Assembly: GCA_023846275.1 (NCBI GenBank)
Contig: CM043872.1
Coordinates: 11,897,170 to 11,961,169 of the forward strand
DNA length: 64,000 bases
DNA from: Vanilla planifolia
Lineage: Eukaryota > Streptophyta > Magnoliopsida > Asparagales > Orchidaceae
Reading direction: 5' to 3'
Below, piece by piece: positions 41,565 through 58,098 of the stretch. Each line of letters opens with the position of its first letter. Within the stretch, counting starts at the first letter, position 1. Below the pieces are notes generated by a model, which did not search any database, was not told where the DNA came from, and saw nothing but the letters and a program-made list of their open reading frames with translations. The position numbers and the translations under genes are program-made.

Positions 41565-44500
41565 GTTTGTCATTAATGATACACCTAACCACCCTATACA
41601 TGGGTGCAATTTACATGAACATGGCTTTTTTCTTGTTGGCCAATGATACAAAGTAACATTTTCTTTTGTTTCATAACCCATTTCTAAAAGAACTTATTTT
41701 TTATAAATGAAATGCATTTCAACATCATGATGTCATTGAATGGATTTTTGAGTTAATGGAGATCCCAAAAAATGAAGGTGATTCATTCTTGTGTGAAGGG
41801 ATACTAGGAGGCTTAATTGACTAATGTTCTTGGATGTTGCCAACATTTACTAATTGCAAGTGGCAACATTAACATATGATTGTCAATCAAGGAATTTATG
41901 AGAGCAATTTGAGTGAAGTATTTCAATTTGCTTTTAAGGTTTAAGAGGGGATGGATGAAAATTAAATAATTTTTTGTTAAACCTAGTAAGTCCAATTTAT
42001 ATGCAACTTGTCTTACTATGGATAACATTATAATGGGATCATATAAAATATTTTGAGCTATTTATATTGTTGTTGGATCACATTTTTCAAACAAACTATG
42101 CTAAGTTGTCAATGTTTAATTGTAAATCATGATGATATTTATTTACTAGTTTGTTTATTCTATTGTTTATGTTTTTACTCTCTTTATGTGATATAAAGCA
42201 TGACCTCTCAATAGCAATTATGTGTATATCAACTCATGTGCAGTCTAGCAAAAATTTGATTTGGATGGTAATCATGGACAATTGTTTGTGAAAGTTTGTC
42301 ATGATGTGTTGTAGGAAACTTTAGTCAATGAGATATAAGATGACCATGAGGATGGGTTGTTTATGAAAAAAACATCATATATATTATTCCAATTATCAGA
42401 TTGTAACTTATGATTAACCATTGGTTTGTGAATGGCAAGTGATACTATAAGAAAGCATGGCTTCACATTATAAAAAAAATTCTTATACATATTCTCTATA
42501 ATGTTAGCTACCACGTTAGTGAAATGAAATTGCCAACTAAGATTTGCTTGCATTCTTTAGTGCCACCATTGCCATAATATGAAAATGAAAATCATGCACC
42601 AGTTGTTTTTGTTGACTAATTTTGGACATAATAAAATCTTTTCATAGTAAAATAATGACTCATTTTATAATTTTGGTACCCATTAAGCATGTCTATGAGA
42701 GAGAATTTCCTAATCAACACTTCCATGTCTGATAATTAAATTATTTCCTTGCATATTTTATCAAGAATAATGTAGATTATTAAACCAAAGGATAAAAGTG
42801 CAGATTCAAGTGGTTGCTTAGCAAATAAAGGATCAGAATTAATGGGAAATAAATCATTCATAGTTTCTAAAAAATGACAAAGTAAAATATGTTTCAATGG
42901 TCCAGTTCCAATGTTCTAATTTGTAAAGGTTTCTTACCTATGTTACTCAAAAAGGGTTTCTAAACTATGAAATTAAACTTTAACTCATTACTCAAACATA
43001 AAGTAATCCTAAAATTACAAGCCTATGACATATCAAACTAGTTGTTTATTATCCATTACTAGGAATAGGGGACACATAAAATAAGGGCAATGTATTCTCA
43101 TTAGCCCTTGTTCTTATAAGTTAAATGCCTTCATATTTCATGTGTTGTTGGCCTTAGTAAACAAATGATTCAAAGAACCATTCTCTTTTGTGTGCCATAG
43201 CCCTTTTCTAAATGAACTTTTTATAACATAAAATGCATGCCAACATCATGATCATGTCATTGAATTGATTTTTTAGTTAATAGAGATCCTCAATGAAGGT
43301 TATTGGAATCCTAAGTGAAGGCTACTTGGAGGCTTAATTAATTGATGTTCTTAGGTGTTTCCAACATTTACTAATTGCAAGAGATAACATCAAGGGATGA
43401 TTTTCACTGAAGGAATCTATTAAAGCAATTGAGTGAAATATATTGGTTTACTTTTGAGTTTTCATAAGCAATGGATGAAAAAATAGAATAAATTCTTGTG
43501 AACCCTATTAGGTTCAATTTGTATGCTACTTGTCACACTATGGCTAACACTGTATAGAGCTCATATAAAATGCTTTGAGCTTTGTATGTTTTTGTTGGAT
43601 GTAATAATTTATGGCAAACGTGCAAGAAAATTTATGCCAATTCATCAATATGAATTGTAAATAATGATTGTATTTATTTTCTTATTTGTTCATTATATTT
43701 TTTGCTTTGCTAATTCACTTTATGTTGACATAGAACATGACCTCTCAATAGTAACAATGTGTACATTATTTTGACTCATGTGCAATTTGGCACAAATTAG
43801 ATGATTTGGATAGCAATCATGGACAATTCTTTGTAAAAGAGTGTCATAATGTGTTGTAGGAAATTTTTTTCCATACAATATAGGATTACCGTTAGGATGG
43901 GTTGTTCATGACAAAACATTGTAAAAATTGTTCAAATTCTTAGTTTGAAACCTCTATTTGCAATTTCTTTAGGGATAACGGGTGATACTATAACAAAGCT
44001 TTCTTCACATCGTAAAAAAATGCTCATTACAAAATGCACTTAGGAAAATTAGATCGCAATCTTTGATTATCATCTTTGGAATGCATGGCATTTGAAGAGT
44101 TGTTGAAGACTTAAAAAAGTGATTTCCTTTATACATAAAGGCTTCATAAGTTAAGCAAGTTCACATACTCTCCTCAACATCAATTATCATGTTAGTCCAA
44201 AAAAACTACTTGCTAAATTGTGCTTGCATTCTTTAGTGCCACCATGATTATAAATGGAGAATGAAAATCATGCACCAGTTTTGTTGTTGGTTGAATTTGG
44301 GTTTAATACAATATTTCCATTATAAAATAATAACTCGTTTTATAACTCTGGTACTTATTGGGAATGTCTAAGAGGGAGCATTTCCTAATCAATATTTCAA
44401 TGTAAGGTAATTGAGCTATTTCCTTGCATATTTTATGAATTGTGAAGATTACTATAGTGAAGGCTAAAAGTGCTAATTCGAGTGGTTATTTAGCAAATGA

Positions 44501-44583
44501 TGGATCAAAATTAATAGGAAGGGAATCATTAATAGTCATGCTTTTTTGAGTTAGCGTAGTCCAATACCATCTGCTGAGAATAT

Positions 44584-46780
44584 GAGAGCTTGATCTCCAT
44601 AAGAGGGTAGTTGAATTTGATTAACAAATTCGATTTACTGGAATGACTTTTAAAATAATTGCAAGAACCTTTGGCCCAATAAGATTAAAATGTTATCGCT
44701 AATTACTTTTACAAATAATGAATTAGTTTTTCAATTCTTTTGTGTTAATAGATTCTATGTTATATAAAAAATCAGAAAGTACACAAGGTTTTTTATGTGT
44801 TTTTATCCAAACCTAGATCTATATTTACTCTCAGTCAAATTATTAAATTTTCACTAAATAAATTCCTATTTTATAATAAACAAGTAGGTAAACCTAAATA
44901 ATAATCACTCCATTATATCACAACAAGGTAAGGATCAACCTAGATAAATACCACTCCATTTTTGTCATAGTTAAGTAGGTCAACCTAAAAAAAAGAGTAC
45001 ACAATACCTATACAAAGCTTCAACACTTATACAAGTCAATTTCATTCTAAACTTTTACCATTAACTTATGAAACTAATATGAATCAATGTCTAAATGATG
45101 TGAAAAGGTGCAACCATATAAAAATGAGAAGCATTGATGTAATAACAAAGAATATGATACAAGATGCAATGGAAGTAGTAGATGATTGAAGAATAATTTT
45201 GCTATGTATAATTTATACCTATTGCCTAACTTTTTCTTCTTTTCAATGATTTACAAGTTTATCCATTAGCCTATTCACTTTAGAATGCCCTCCTATTTAT
45301 ACCATTTAACTGCTTAAAGTTACTTAAGGTAGTTGCAATGGCTAAAATCCCATCTCAAAGAAGTTCAAACTAACCATATAAGTCTTAAGAAATGATCACA
45401 AAATTATGATACAAGTATTTCATAGTTATGATAAATATTAAGGAAAGATAATCTCAATGATGCCTTTGTATAATCAGCCAATTTTCAATTAACATTTATC
45501 AAATCAATACAATAAAGCGCATCATACTCTTCAACCATTGCTAAGCATACATAGATACAAGTCATGAAAACATCCTACAAAGTGATCATAACTATGATAT
45601 AATTAAACCATTATGCTTTTTAGGTATTCCATAAATTATGCAAATCTAATAAGTGGATCAATGGTATAAAACAATTTTTTTATTATTCTCAACAATTTTT
45701 TCTATGATATGAAATTTTAACATTATAATAGCTTTTATATGAGAGCACAAGACAAGTATTTTATACCTATATGATACTAATATTGTATCTTTATGAAAGC
45801 ATTTCATTAGTGCATTTTAGCTCTCTAGCATAATCACACTTATGATATAGGGATTGTATTCAAATGATACCATTTTAATATTTTTCACACTAATTTTTTC
45901 TAACTATTTTGTGAATGAAAAATGATCATATAAAACATCATCCTAGTATGATGAAGATATCAAACATGTTTGAACCAAATAAAGTTAATCATGACAAGGT
46001 TATGAGAAAAGGAAAAATATTGTATAAGTACAATATGTTATTTTTTATATGTATAATAAACATAAAAAATGATTAATAACATAAATAGGAGTTTATATAT
46101 AGTTGATAATAGAATTTTCAATGCATTACTAGTTTAGCTTAAAACAAGTAAAGGATCATAGCATTATGATGAGAACATTGTATCCTAATTATTACCTATA
46201 GTGAGACATAGAGCAAACAACATATCATACTAGTATGATTAATGACATTGGTGAATATGATCTTAATGCAAAACATGAACAAAGCTTGTATCAATTTTGT
46301 TTCAAAGAATATTTGATTTAAGATAACTTCAAGACTTATTTAACAAATTTTTGAACTTAACTTTTTACTACTAATTAGCTAATTTTTTATTATTTAATTC
46401 ATGTGAAGAAAAAATGACATTTAAGTGATGCATAAGTGAGATGAATGCAAACTGATGTTCCATATTATAATAAAGTGAAGGTTTAACAATTCTAACCAAA
46501 TAAAGTATAAAAAATGACCTTTGGATGGGTAGCTACTATACTAAGAGCTGAGTTTCTCAGCTCCAAGATTCTCAAGTTAAGCTAACCTTAAGCAAAACCA
46601 ACACTCTTTAATTTATCTTAACTTGTAGATTGCTTTATTAATCAACTGATCAAGCTCTCCAAAAGATGAACATGTTCAATCTTGAGAGGCGTGATAAAAA
46701 AAAGTATTGGTAAAATAATACAATAGTTTTGTTATCATTAAACAAGTGATGCAATGACCATGGGTTCAACAACTTTTATA
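44584..46780. mobile_element. AT-rich ~2.1-kb insertion within the array, with short inverted repeats
   Basis: The array unit breaks off after CCAATACCATCTGCTGA (about 44579) and resumes near 46780. The inserted DNA has no coding region. It carries many ATCATAC/GTATGAT words like the blocks at 1-800 and 35.7-36.7 kb. A 12-bp inverted repeat, GAGAGCTTGATC at 44584-44595 and its complement at 46648-46659, lies near the two ends. No target-site duplication was confirmed, so a non-autonomous DNA transposon is only a possibility. Confidence 0.4.
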
Positions 46781-47689
46781 GAAATGACAAAATAATGTTC
46801 ATTTGTATAGTTCAATTATAATATATCTAATTGGTAAAAGGTTCTTATCAAAGTTACTTAAAATTGGTTTTAAACTATGAAATTAAAGTCTAACTCATTA
46901 CTTCAACATAAACCAATCCTAAATTTATAAACCTATGATATAACAAAATAATAATTTGTTATCCAATATTGGGCATTGGGAAACAAAAAATTAATGTGCA
47001 ATTTGTTCTCATTAGCTCCCTTATTTTTGTAAGTTCCCTTATGTCTTCATATTTTATTTGCTTTGTTGGTCTTAGTTGGACAATGATTCAAAAGACCATT
47101 TTCTTGTGTGCATCATAGCCCTTTGCTAAAAGAACCTATTTGTTTTATAGCATAAAATATATGTCAATAAATTAATCATGTTTTGGTATGGATTTTCTAG
47201 TTAAGGAAGATCCTCAATAATGAATTTGATTAGAATCTTTAGTGAAGTGCTACATAAAGGCTTAATTAGCTAATGTTCTTGAGTGTTGCAAAAATTTACT
47301 AATTATAAATGCTAAAATCAATAGATGATTTTCAATAAAGAAATCTATTAAATGAGTTAACTGAAGTATATTGGTTTGCTTTTAAGGCTTCAGATGGGTT
47401 GGATGAAGAATTGAAATTCTTGAGAAACCTGGTTGGTCTAATCTGTATGCAGCTTATCCCATTATGGTTAACATTATATATGGCTCACATAAAATATTTT
47501 GAGCTTTATATATTGTGGTTCAACCACAAAATTGATGGTAAAGTTACAAAAAAACTGATGCAAGTTGTTAATGTTGAATTGTAAATCACGACAATATTTA
47601 TTTTCTAGTTTGTACATTCTATTTTTTGTGTTGTAGTTTTCCTTTTATGTGGATTGAATACGACCTCTCAATATCATTATTGTGTCCAT

Positions 47690-48850
47690 TTTATAGAGAG
47701 CAAATAAAGAGCCCTTAATGCCAAGATGATGGGAAAATTGAACCAAAGAATATGAGCTCAAAAATAGAAAGAAGTGGATTTGATATTATTCATCTACAAA
47801 TGTGTTGAGCTAGGCTTAGCACATGTGGAGTTCGTCTAACACACGTGCAGAGTGGGTTGTCATGAATGTGGAGAGGGTTGGGTTAGCATAGAATTGGGTT
47901 AGCATGCATGTTGGTGGGATTGGCATGAGAATGGAGGCTATGAGACATGCTGGTGTGAGCATGTGGTAGTGCATAGAGGCTTGACATTGGCTAGGAGCTA
48001 GTATGGTTGATGCTAGGGATATTATGCCTTATGCAACATGCATAGAGATTCAATGGAATGCATGAATATTTTGAAGTGGCATGATATTCATGATGCGCAA
48101 GGATGCTAGTGGCATGTGTGAAAATTCTACAATGCACATAGATGCTCAAGCGATGTGCACAAAGACTGTGTGGTAATGCTCAGATGCATAGGGGGTTAGC
48201 ATAGATGGGTGAGTAGCCTAACTTATGCAGAAGCTACAATACCTAAGAGCAGTAGAATGGAAATGTTGATGAGAAATGATAGATTTTAATGTAATTACAG
48301 TATGAAAAATATTATAGATGATAAATAAATTGAAGAAGATTAACAAAAGAATAACAACACCCACAACATAAAGGGAAAAGGAAAGCTACAAAGCTTCACC
48401 AATATACAAACCATCAAGCAAAAGCATAAAATAATAACTCAAACCATCAAATTACCTCTCATTCATTTCAAATTTTGGGCTTATTTATATATGATTTAAA
48501 TTATAACCAATTTTACATTTACTAAAACCCACTCATACCTTCTATTACAAAGGAATCACTAAGATCAACTTTTTGTAAAAGAATCAATCACCAATAGTAT
48601 ATTACCATTAAATGAAGTCTTTACAAATTTTATTTATTTTTGTAAATTATTAGTCATAATTTTTCATGGGTTTTCAAATGTTTAATTTTTGTTTAGCCCA
48701 AAATTAGATACACATGAGCCATCATGTGATGAGCTCCATGTAACAAGCCTATGATAAATTTTTTATTTTCGCATTTAAAGACCAAATTGCCTATTCTCTT
48801 TACGTAATTCATGCCCTTTGTATTTATGTTAAATTACTCATTCTTGTCCT
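47690..48850. other. Inserted or replaced ~1.15-kb segment within the array
   Basis: The array unit is followed to about 47685 and resumes near 48855. The intervening DNA differs from all other units. It includes a GC-richer stretch (47790-48230) with repeated GCATG and CACATG words. No coding region or target-site duplication was confirmed; it could be a worn solo LTR. Confidence 0.4.
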
Positions 48851-50879
48851 GCAGCACCATTATTTTAACTCATGTGCAATTTGGCATAAATTGGATGATT
48901 TGAATAACAATTGTGGACAATTGTTTGTGAAAGAGTGTTATGATGTGTTGTAGAAAAATTAAATCCATGAGATATAAGTTGATCATAAGTATTGATTGTT
49001 CATGATAAAACATCATAAAAAGTTTTCCAATTCTCAGTTTGTTACCTCCGTTTTTCAGTTGCTTTGTGATGGAGAGTGATTACCATAACAAAGCATGGCT
49101 TCACATCATAAAAAAATGCTCTTGGTGTTTGAAGAATTGTAGGAGACTTGAAATTGATTTGCTTTGTACATAGAAGCTTCACAAGTTGGGCAAGTCTGCA
49201 TACTCTCTTCGATGTCAGCTACCATGTTAGTCCAATGAAACTGCCTGCTAAGCTGTAATGGTGTTAGAACCACCATGACCACAATGGGAGACTCAATATC
49301 ATGCACCAGTTTGTTTCTCGACTGATTCTGGACTCAATATAATCTTTCCATTGTAAAATAATAACCTTTTTTATAATTCTGGTTCCTGTTATTCCATTTT
49401 CAGTAGGGAGCATTTCCTCATCAGCACTTCAAGGTCAGGTAATTGAGTTATTTCCTTGCACATTTTGTCAAGTATAGTGCTGATTAAAATTAATGAAGAG
49501 GGAATCATTAACAGTCTTAAGTTAGCATGATCCATTACCTTCTACAGAATTGACAAAGTAACATATATATCAATAATTCAATTCCACTGTATCTAGTTGG
49601 TAAAGGGTTCATGCCTATGTTGCTTGAAATGGATTTCTAAACTATGAAATTAAAATCTAATTCATTACTTTAACGTAAAGTAATCCTAAATTTACAAACA
49701 TAAGACATATAAAAATAGTAGTTCACTTTCTAATACCAGTATGTATCAAATTTTATGTGAGTCACGTAAGCCCATCAAACATATGATAAATGTGTCCTCT
49801 AATAATTTCATTTCTTTCAGTGACAAAGAAGGCTATCATCTTTCATGTCTTACTTAATTTCCTATTTTGAAAAAAGTAGATAGAGATTTCTTAAATGTTC
49901 TTATTTAAATGAGAAATTTCTTTTAAACGTGTTTGTCCAATGGAACTACCAACTAATCTGTACTTGCTTTCTTTAATGCCACTATGACTGCATTGGCTCA
50001 TTTTGAGCTCAATACAATCTTTCTATTAAAAAATAATAACTCGTTTTATAATTCTGGTACCTATTAGATGATCTAGCAGGGAGCATTTCCTAATCAACAC
50101 TTTAAGGTTGGGTAATTGAGTTATTTTCTTGCATATTTTGTCAAGAATAGTGCATATTACTATAATGAAGGTTAAAAGTTCATATTTAAGTGTTTGTTTA
50201 GCAAATGAATGATCAAAATTAATGGAAAAGGAATTATTTGCTTCCTTTAGTTAGCATGATCCAATACCATCTACAGACGTGATGAAATAGCATCTGTTTT
50301 AGTGGTTTAATATATCTAATTGGTAAATGGTTCTTGTTTATGATTTCTAAACTATGAAATTAAATTATAATTCATTATTTTAACATAAAATAAACCTAAA
50401 TTTTCAAACCTATGACATATCAAAAAAGTGATTTGTTATCTAGTGCCAATCTTTGTCGAATTTTATATGGTTGAAAGTGCACATTCATTAGACAAGAGAG
50501 TCACGTAACCCCATTAAACATGTTGCAAATGTGGCCTCTATTAACATTGTTTTCTTTGATTGTAAAAGTCTGTCAACTTAGTGTTCTTATTTGATTTCTT
50601 AGTTTGCAAACATGAAATATAGATTTCTTAAATGAACTTATCTTATTTAAAATGAGTGATTTCTCTTAAACTTCATCAATCTCATTTATTTAATATTTTG
50701 CACTTCTATCTCTCTCTCTTGATAAGATATAATTACTAAATATTATGTTTATTCATAATTGGTATGATGTTATTTTAGAAAACAATTAAAAAACTTAGAA
50801 TTATATTGAGTTTTCTTTTTTAATATATGAAGATTAGTCGTAAAACATTCGTTGATCTTATTGTCCATAAAATACTTTA

Positions 50880-52850
50880 GATGCAAAAATATATCCGTCC
50901 GCTTCGCACTGATTGCTTCTGCTTGATCGGACTCACGTAGCTCACGTCGGATTCATTGCCTTCCAGGCCCAGGCTAGAGCAATGGACAAGGCTGATTTCG
51001 TACCACACACGTATGAAAAAGGAAGATAAATATGGGTTTAGATTATCCAAGCAACAAGAGTAGAAGCTCGTTCAGATGAAAGATAAGCTCTTGGTAGTAG
51101 AAGTTTAGATCATTAAGGGAAAGATAAATATGGGTTCAACTTCTCGATAAAGAACTAAAAGAGAATATCAGCATTGTCCTCGAAATTGGAGCAAGAGTCC
51201 CCATTGAACTTGGTTAAAGAGTGAATACAGTTTCTCTTCTACACTTCAAAGCAACTGCATGAAAATATATGGTGTTTCGATCTCTATGATTAGCCCATTT
51301 TATCTTCACCATTTGCCACCTTCATAAGGCCTATCGAGAGAGGGTATTATCATAATTAGCTACCATCTCAATAAGGCTTTACGCTCATCATTGTTTAGAC
51401 CACATTGAGATTCCTTGAGCTAAGGTCGACAATGGATTGCTCAAGTTGTCAAAAGTTTTTAAAAATAAAACCAAAATTTTTCTTGCTCCAAAGGTGGATA
51501 ACATTCAAGGCACAATTGAATTTAGTACAATTGATGTTGGCAAGCTTACCTTTAGTTTCCTATTCCAAGCATTAGCAGTGACATATTTGGCTTCTAGATA
51601 AAAAGATTTTTATCTTTCTGAGTTGCCCTAGGTTAAGGTACTTGAATTGAACGAGCTGATTCTTCAAAGGTGGTGTATCTAGAAAAGAGGTCATACTAGC
51701 TAGGTTGAGAAAAACCCAATCAAGTCTTTCAAGGATGCAAGCAAACCCATCTTGGTTATTGCATCATGTATAGGAAAGGCCATTAAAACCAAGATCATAT
51801 AAGTCAATACCATTGATTAAGAGTGAATACATTTGTCTCTTTTACACTTCATAACAACTACTTAAAAACATTATGTGTTATGATATTTAAGATTAGCTCA
51901 TTTAACTTTTGTCATTTGTCACTGTCATAAGGCTTATTATGAGAGGGCATTATGATAGTTGGCTATCATCTTAATAAGGGCTTTATGCTCTCATTATTTA
52001 GACTATATTGAGATTCACAGAGTTAAGGTAACAATAGATTTAGTACCAATAACATTGATAGCTCACCTTTAGTTTTCCTATTCCAAATATTAGCAATGAC
52101 ATATTTGGCTTCTAAATAAATAGTCCGACAATGCTAAAAAAGTTTTCACTTTCCAAATTGTCTCAAGATAAGGTGCTTGAATTTAATGAATAGAGGACAA
52201 TATCTGATTTGATTCTTGAGAGGTGGTGTATCTAAAAAAGAGGTCATGCTATATAGGTTGAGAAAAAACTAATCAAGCCATTCAAGTGCAACCAATCTTG
52301 GTCATTGCACTATGTATAGGTAGGTGCCACTGAAAACACGATCACATAAGATGTTTTTTTATTAACTGAAGAAATTCCTCTTATGTAATAAAAAATTAAA
52401 ACAGTTTGCTTACTTTCTTTTCAAACTCTGAAAGAGCAAAGTCGAAATATCCTACCACAACCATAGAGAGAGAAAATGAATTGATAGCTTGAAGATGTTG
52501 CCAAATCTCTTGCTTAATGACATGACCTTTAGACACATAGACTGCATTAAAGATATATGGATCTTTATCATTCAAGGAAATTTCAATGGAAATCATCTAT
52601 CTAATATGGTCAATAATTTTAACTTGAAGAAATTTCTGTCAAAGGATAATAATTCCAATAAAGAGACCAACAATAAGAATAGTAAAGAAACTCATTGCCT
52701 ACCTAGAAGAATATTTACTTCACATCTGGAAAATGTAGAGACCTTGGTTTCCATAAAGATGACTAAGATAATATCGTATGCATGCACAATCTTCTAAACA
52801 TAATTCCATGATATAAAAGAGTTTAACCCATGGATATTCTAAAAAAGGTA
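50880..52850 (-). mobile_element. Degenerate LINE remnant (endonuclease region)
   Basis: On the minus strand, 52596-52396 encodes a segment with the order of an L1 endonuclease: N-A-V-Y-V, then I-W-Q-H-L, then V-V-V-G-Y-F-D-F (in place of the usual G-D-F-N). Upstream on that strand (52750-52600) a frame resembles the M-E-T-K block near the start of ORF2. Downstream (52390-51230) translated pieces resemble the end of the endonuclease, partly twice. It is far more decayed than copies 1-3 and AT-rich, so much older. The element limits are uncertain. Confidence 0.6.
51217..52352. repeat. ~600-bp tandem duplication inside the LINE remnant
   Basis: The unit beginning AAGAGTGAATACA occurs at 51217 and again at 51819 (period 602 bp). 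Matching landmarks follow in both: CTACACTTCA, ATAAGGC, GAGGTGGTGTATCTA-type and GATCA(T/C)ATAAG at the end. The second copy is about 535 bp. The copies have diverged considerably. Confidence 0.75.
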
Positions 52851-55645
52851 TGGTATCATTAATTAATTAGTAGTGAAGAGTAGCAACTAGCACTACAATA
52901 GATTCATCCATCTAGTCACAAAGATGTTGTCTATGAGAATAAATGCACAATCAACTAAATATATGTTGCACATGTGAAGCCCAACAAACTAATCATTCTT
53001 CATCATGGATGAGAGAGACAAGCAGGTCACAATACAGATTTCCTACACATTGGCTACAAAAGAGATTTCTAAAAAAAAGCTATGAAGTTTAGCATGTTGT
53101 TTGAACACACCAAATGAAACTTGCATTATGATTTTTGGTAGTTTGCATGGTCATGGCTCTATTTATATGCATTGGACAATCAAATAACTAGGTATGGACC
53201 ACCATATTGGAGTCCTATAATGTTATTTTGAATCTTCAATGGAAAGAGCCTCACCTTGGGCTTCTAGACTTCATCTCTATTTGGGACATTAATCATGAGG
53301 ATACCAAACACTAATATAATAGGTATCATAAAGTAAGAAATAGATGGGGGGTTGTAGACAAAGTTGTATAAGATTCGAGAGTTTGTATAATCACCCTGAA
53401 TAATCCCAATGATTGTACTCATATAAACTATACAACACCATGGCACAAAAGCATGAAAGTAGCACTTCATTAGAAAGTATTGTATAACCCTAAAAATACA
53501 ACTTTTTTGTAGCCAATTCATGTACTTTTGAAATATAGTGCTTTGATAATTCAACAAAAATTGCATTTGAATTACTTCTTGGAGGGGCTTCTGCTAGAAA
53601 TGTTTGAGCTTTTACTTAAGAGTGAAGAAGATGAATGTTGTATTGTATGTTACATGTGATCATACAATATAATTAAATAGAACCATGCTAGTCTTGAAAA
53701 TCATATATTTGAGTAACATGTATTATATAAGATGAAGAAGGGTTATAAATAAATGAAATGTAGAAATATTAAGCATGCCAAACAAGTCCAAAGGATGAGA
53801 AAAGGGGAAGTACTTATACGATGAACAAAAACAAAAAAATCACCATATTGTTTAGTACGATATCACATTTTGTGCTATATGACTAGAAACATAATGGGGC
53901 ATAGAAGATAAGGGAATTAAAGTTAGATGATATATAGAAAGTGGACATAAAATGTGAATCAAATTAGACTAGTTTGATTTGAAAATTATAAAGGTAGTAG
54001 TAGTATGATAAATACGAAATATGAATAGTGGTCACTTCATATAGCATGATATGATAGTACATACCATATGAAAGGTGACTAGACTAATAAGTGATTAAGC
54101 CATAAGGTTTTTAGATTCGGACAAAATGAGTACTTTTAAGGTATAATCCAAAGTTGAAGGAGAATAATATTGATACAATGGCAATAGATAATGAATAATG
54201 GGCAAGTTGTTCAATACAATATAGTGCACCATATGAAACAAAGTCAATAGGAGATAGAAACCAAGTGGATATCATCCTCAAATGAAGAAGGAAATCATAA
54301 AGAATGACTTAGGATAACAAAGGGATTGATAAGGAGACTAAGATAGGTGTATATGTTTGTCTTAATGAATCATTTTGTATATTGCAAGATAATAAGTAGA
54401 AATGCCCAACCATAAAGGGGGTCATACAAAAACGACATGCTCCATCACTTTGTATGATTGCTTACTAGAAGGTTTAATGAAGGAAGCACCAGTGAATTGA
54501 TACATTGTATCAACTCATATGGTATTATCCATACTAAACAGGGAACTAAGAAAACAAGTGGGATTATGGGGATTGTTGTAAGATTATGACCAAGATCATG
54601 TGGTACGATCATTGCCCCAAATTGCAAAAAAAGAACTAATGAAGTAGTCTTAAGTGTACAAAGATGGAAATTGCATCTTACGATAGAAATAAATTTGAGA
54701 AAATTCACTACACCAAACATGAATAATTGCAAGCAAGGACATCTTTTGTTGAGGCCAAGCTTCAACATAATGGCACACACCTCTCATCCAAACATGATCT
54801 TTGATAAGATTCATCTTTGAATCTTGGATTATTGGGCAACACCCCTTTGTCATTGGTTGGCAATTTACTATGTGTACAGCTATAGGTGGCTTGATTGGTA
54901 GATTAATGCAATTGCATCACCATGAGCATTGGGTCATGAGAAGGTTCTGAGCCAACCAATCTGTAGCCTTTAATCATGTCCTCTTGGAACACATCCACTC
55001 CATCCTCCATTGTTGAGGAAAGTTTGGCCTAATCTTGTAACATCAAATGCAAGATTGTAGGTATGGGCAATAAATTGTTCTATTATTGTCTCAAAGTTTT
55101 TTATGAAAGGCTTGTTTTTCTCCTTATTCTGAGGTAAATTGGTGAACTTCCTTAGCTATTATTCAACTTTGAGTAGTTTTTAGCTAAATGTTGAGATTTT
55201 TTTGGTATATATACCTATTTAAACTTTTGTTATATCGCACCTAATGTAGGATGATATGCTAAAACCTATCATTAACTTATTAATAACTGAGAAATGTTTA
55301 AGTTCAAATAATATATTTGTATAATGGCCTACTTAAGGTGCAATAAATTTAAAATATATCTACAATTATCAGGAAAGTAAGAATTTTCACAAGAGCTTAG
55401 AACTTGTGCTAATTTTAACATAAGGGGTCAACTTAAAAGAAAAGTGGTTTAGCAACCCAAATATAAAGTACTTACATTGGTGGTGAAGTGGCAAGATACA
55501 CACACAAGTGTAGTTTTGATAACAATAAATGAAGAAAATCACATATTCACTTGCACAACTAAGGAGTTAGATATGACGATTAATTTTCATGAAAGATAAA
55601 ATAAAAGAGATAATCACTTTCCTAAAATTTCACGCTCTTGTAGAT
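52850..55645. other. AT-rich gene-free stretch
   Basis: No coding region is supported; minus-strand frames at 53264-53566 and 54445-54780 are hydrophobic and match nothing I recognise. The interval 53650-54600 is rich in GTATGAT/ATCATAC/GTACGAT words like the other AT-rich blocks. The right edge is the target of the Gypsy insertion at 55646. Confidence 0.4.

Positions 55646-58098
<2,453 letters not shown>

Larger units (their letters stand above)
36740..50700 (-). repeat. Degenerate tandem array of a Gypsy-derived ~1.15-1.75 kb unit
   Basis: The block after GTTGGCCAATGA starts near 37270, 41610, 43140 and 47065. The block with GGACAATTGT and GATGGGTTGTTCATGA lies near 36815, 37950, 42275, 43825 and 48915. 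All are in the same orientation. After removing later insertions the unit length is about 1.15 kb (37.27-41.61), 1.53 kb (41.61-43.14) and 1.74 kb (43.14-47.07). On the minus strand, near 49180-49280, one frame resembles the H/C zinc-binding module of Ty3/Gypsy integrases (F-H-W...C-P-T-C). All units are fossils with many breaks. Confidence 0.65.

Noticed and set aside
47399-47584. Plus-strand 61-codon frame in the array
   Set aside because: It sits in one unit of the degenerate array. The same interval in other units is not open, and the Gypsy-like signal is on the opposite strand.
54445-54853. Minus-strand hydrophobic frames near 54.4-54.9 kb
   Set aside because: They overlap each other in different frames, lie in AT-rich repeat-like DNA and show no recognisable domain.
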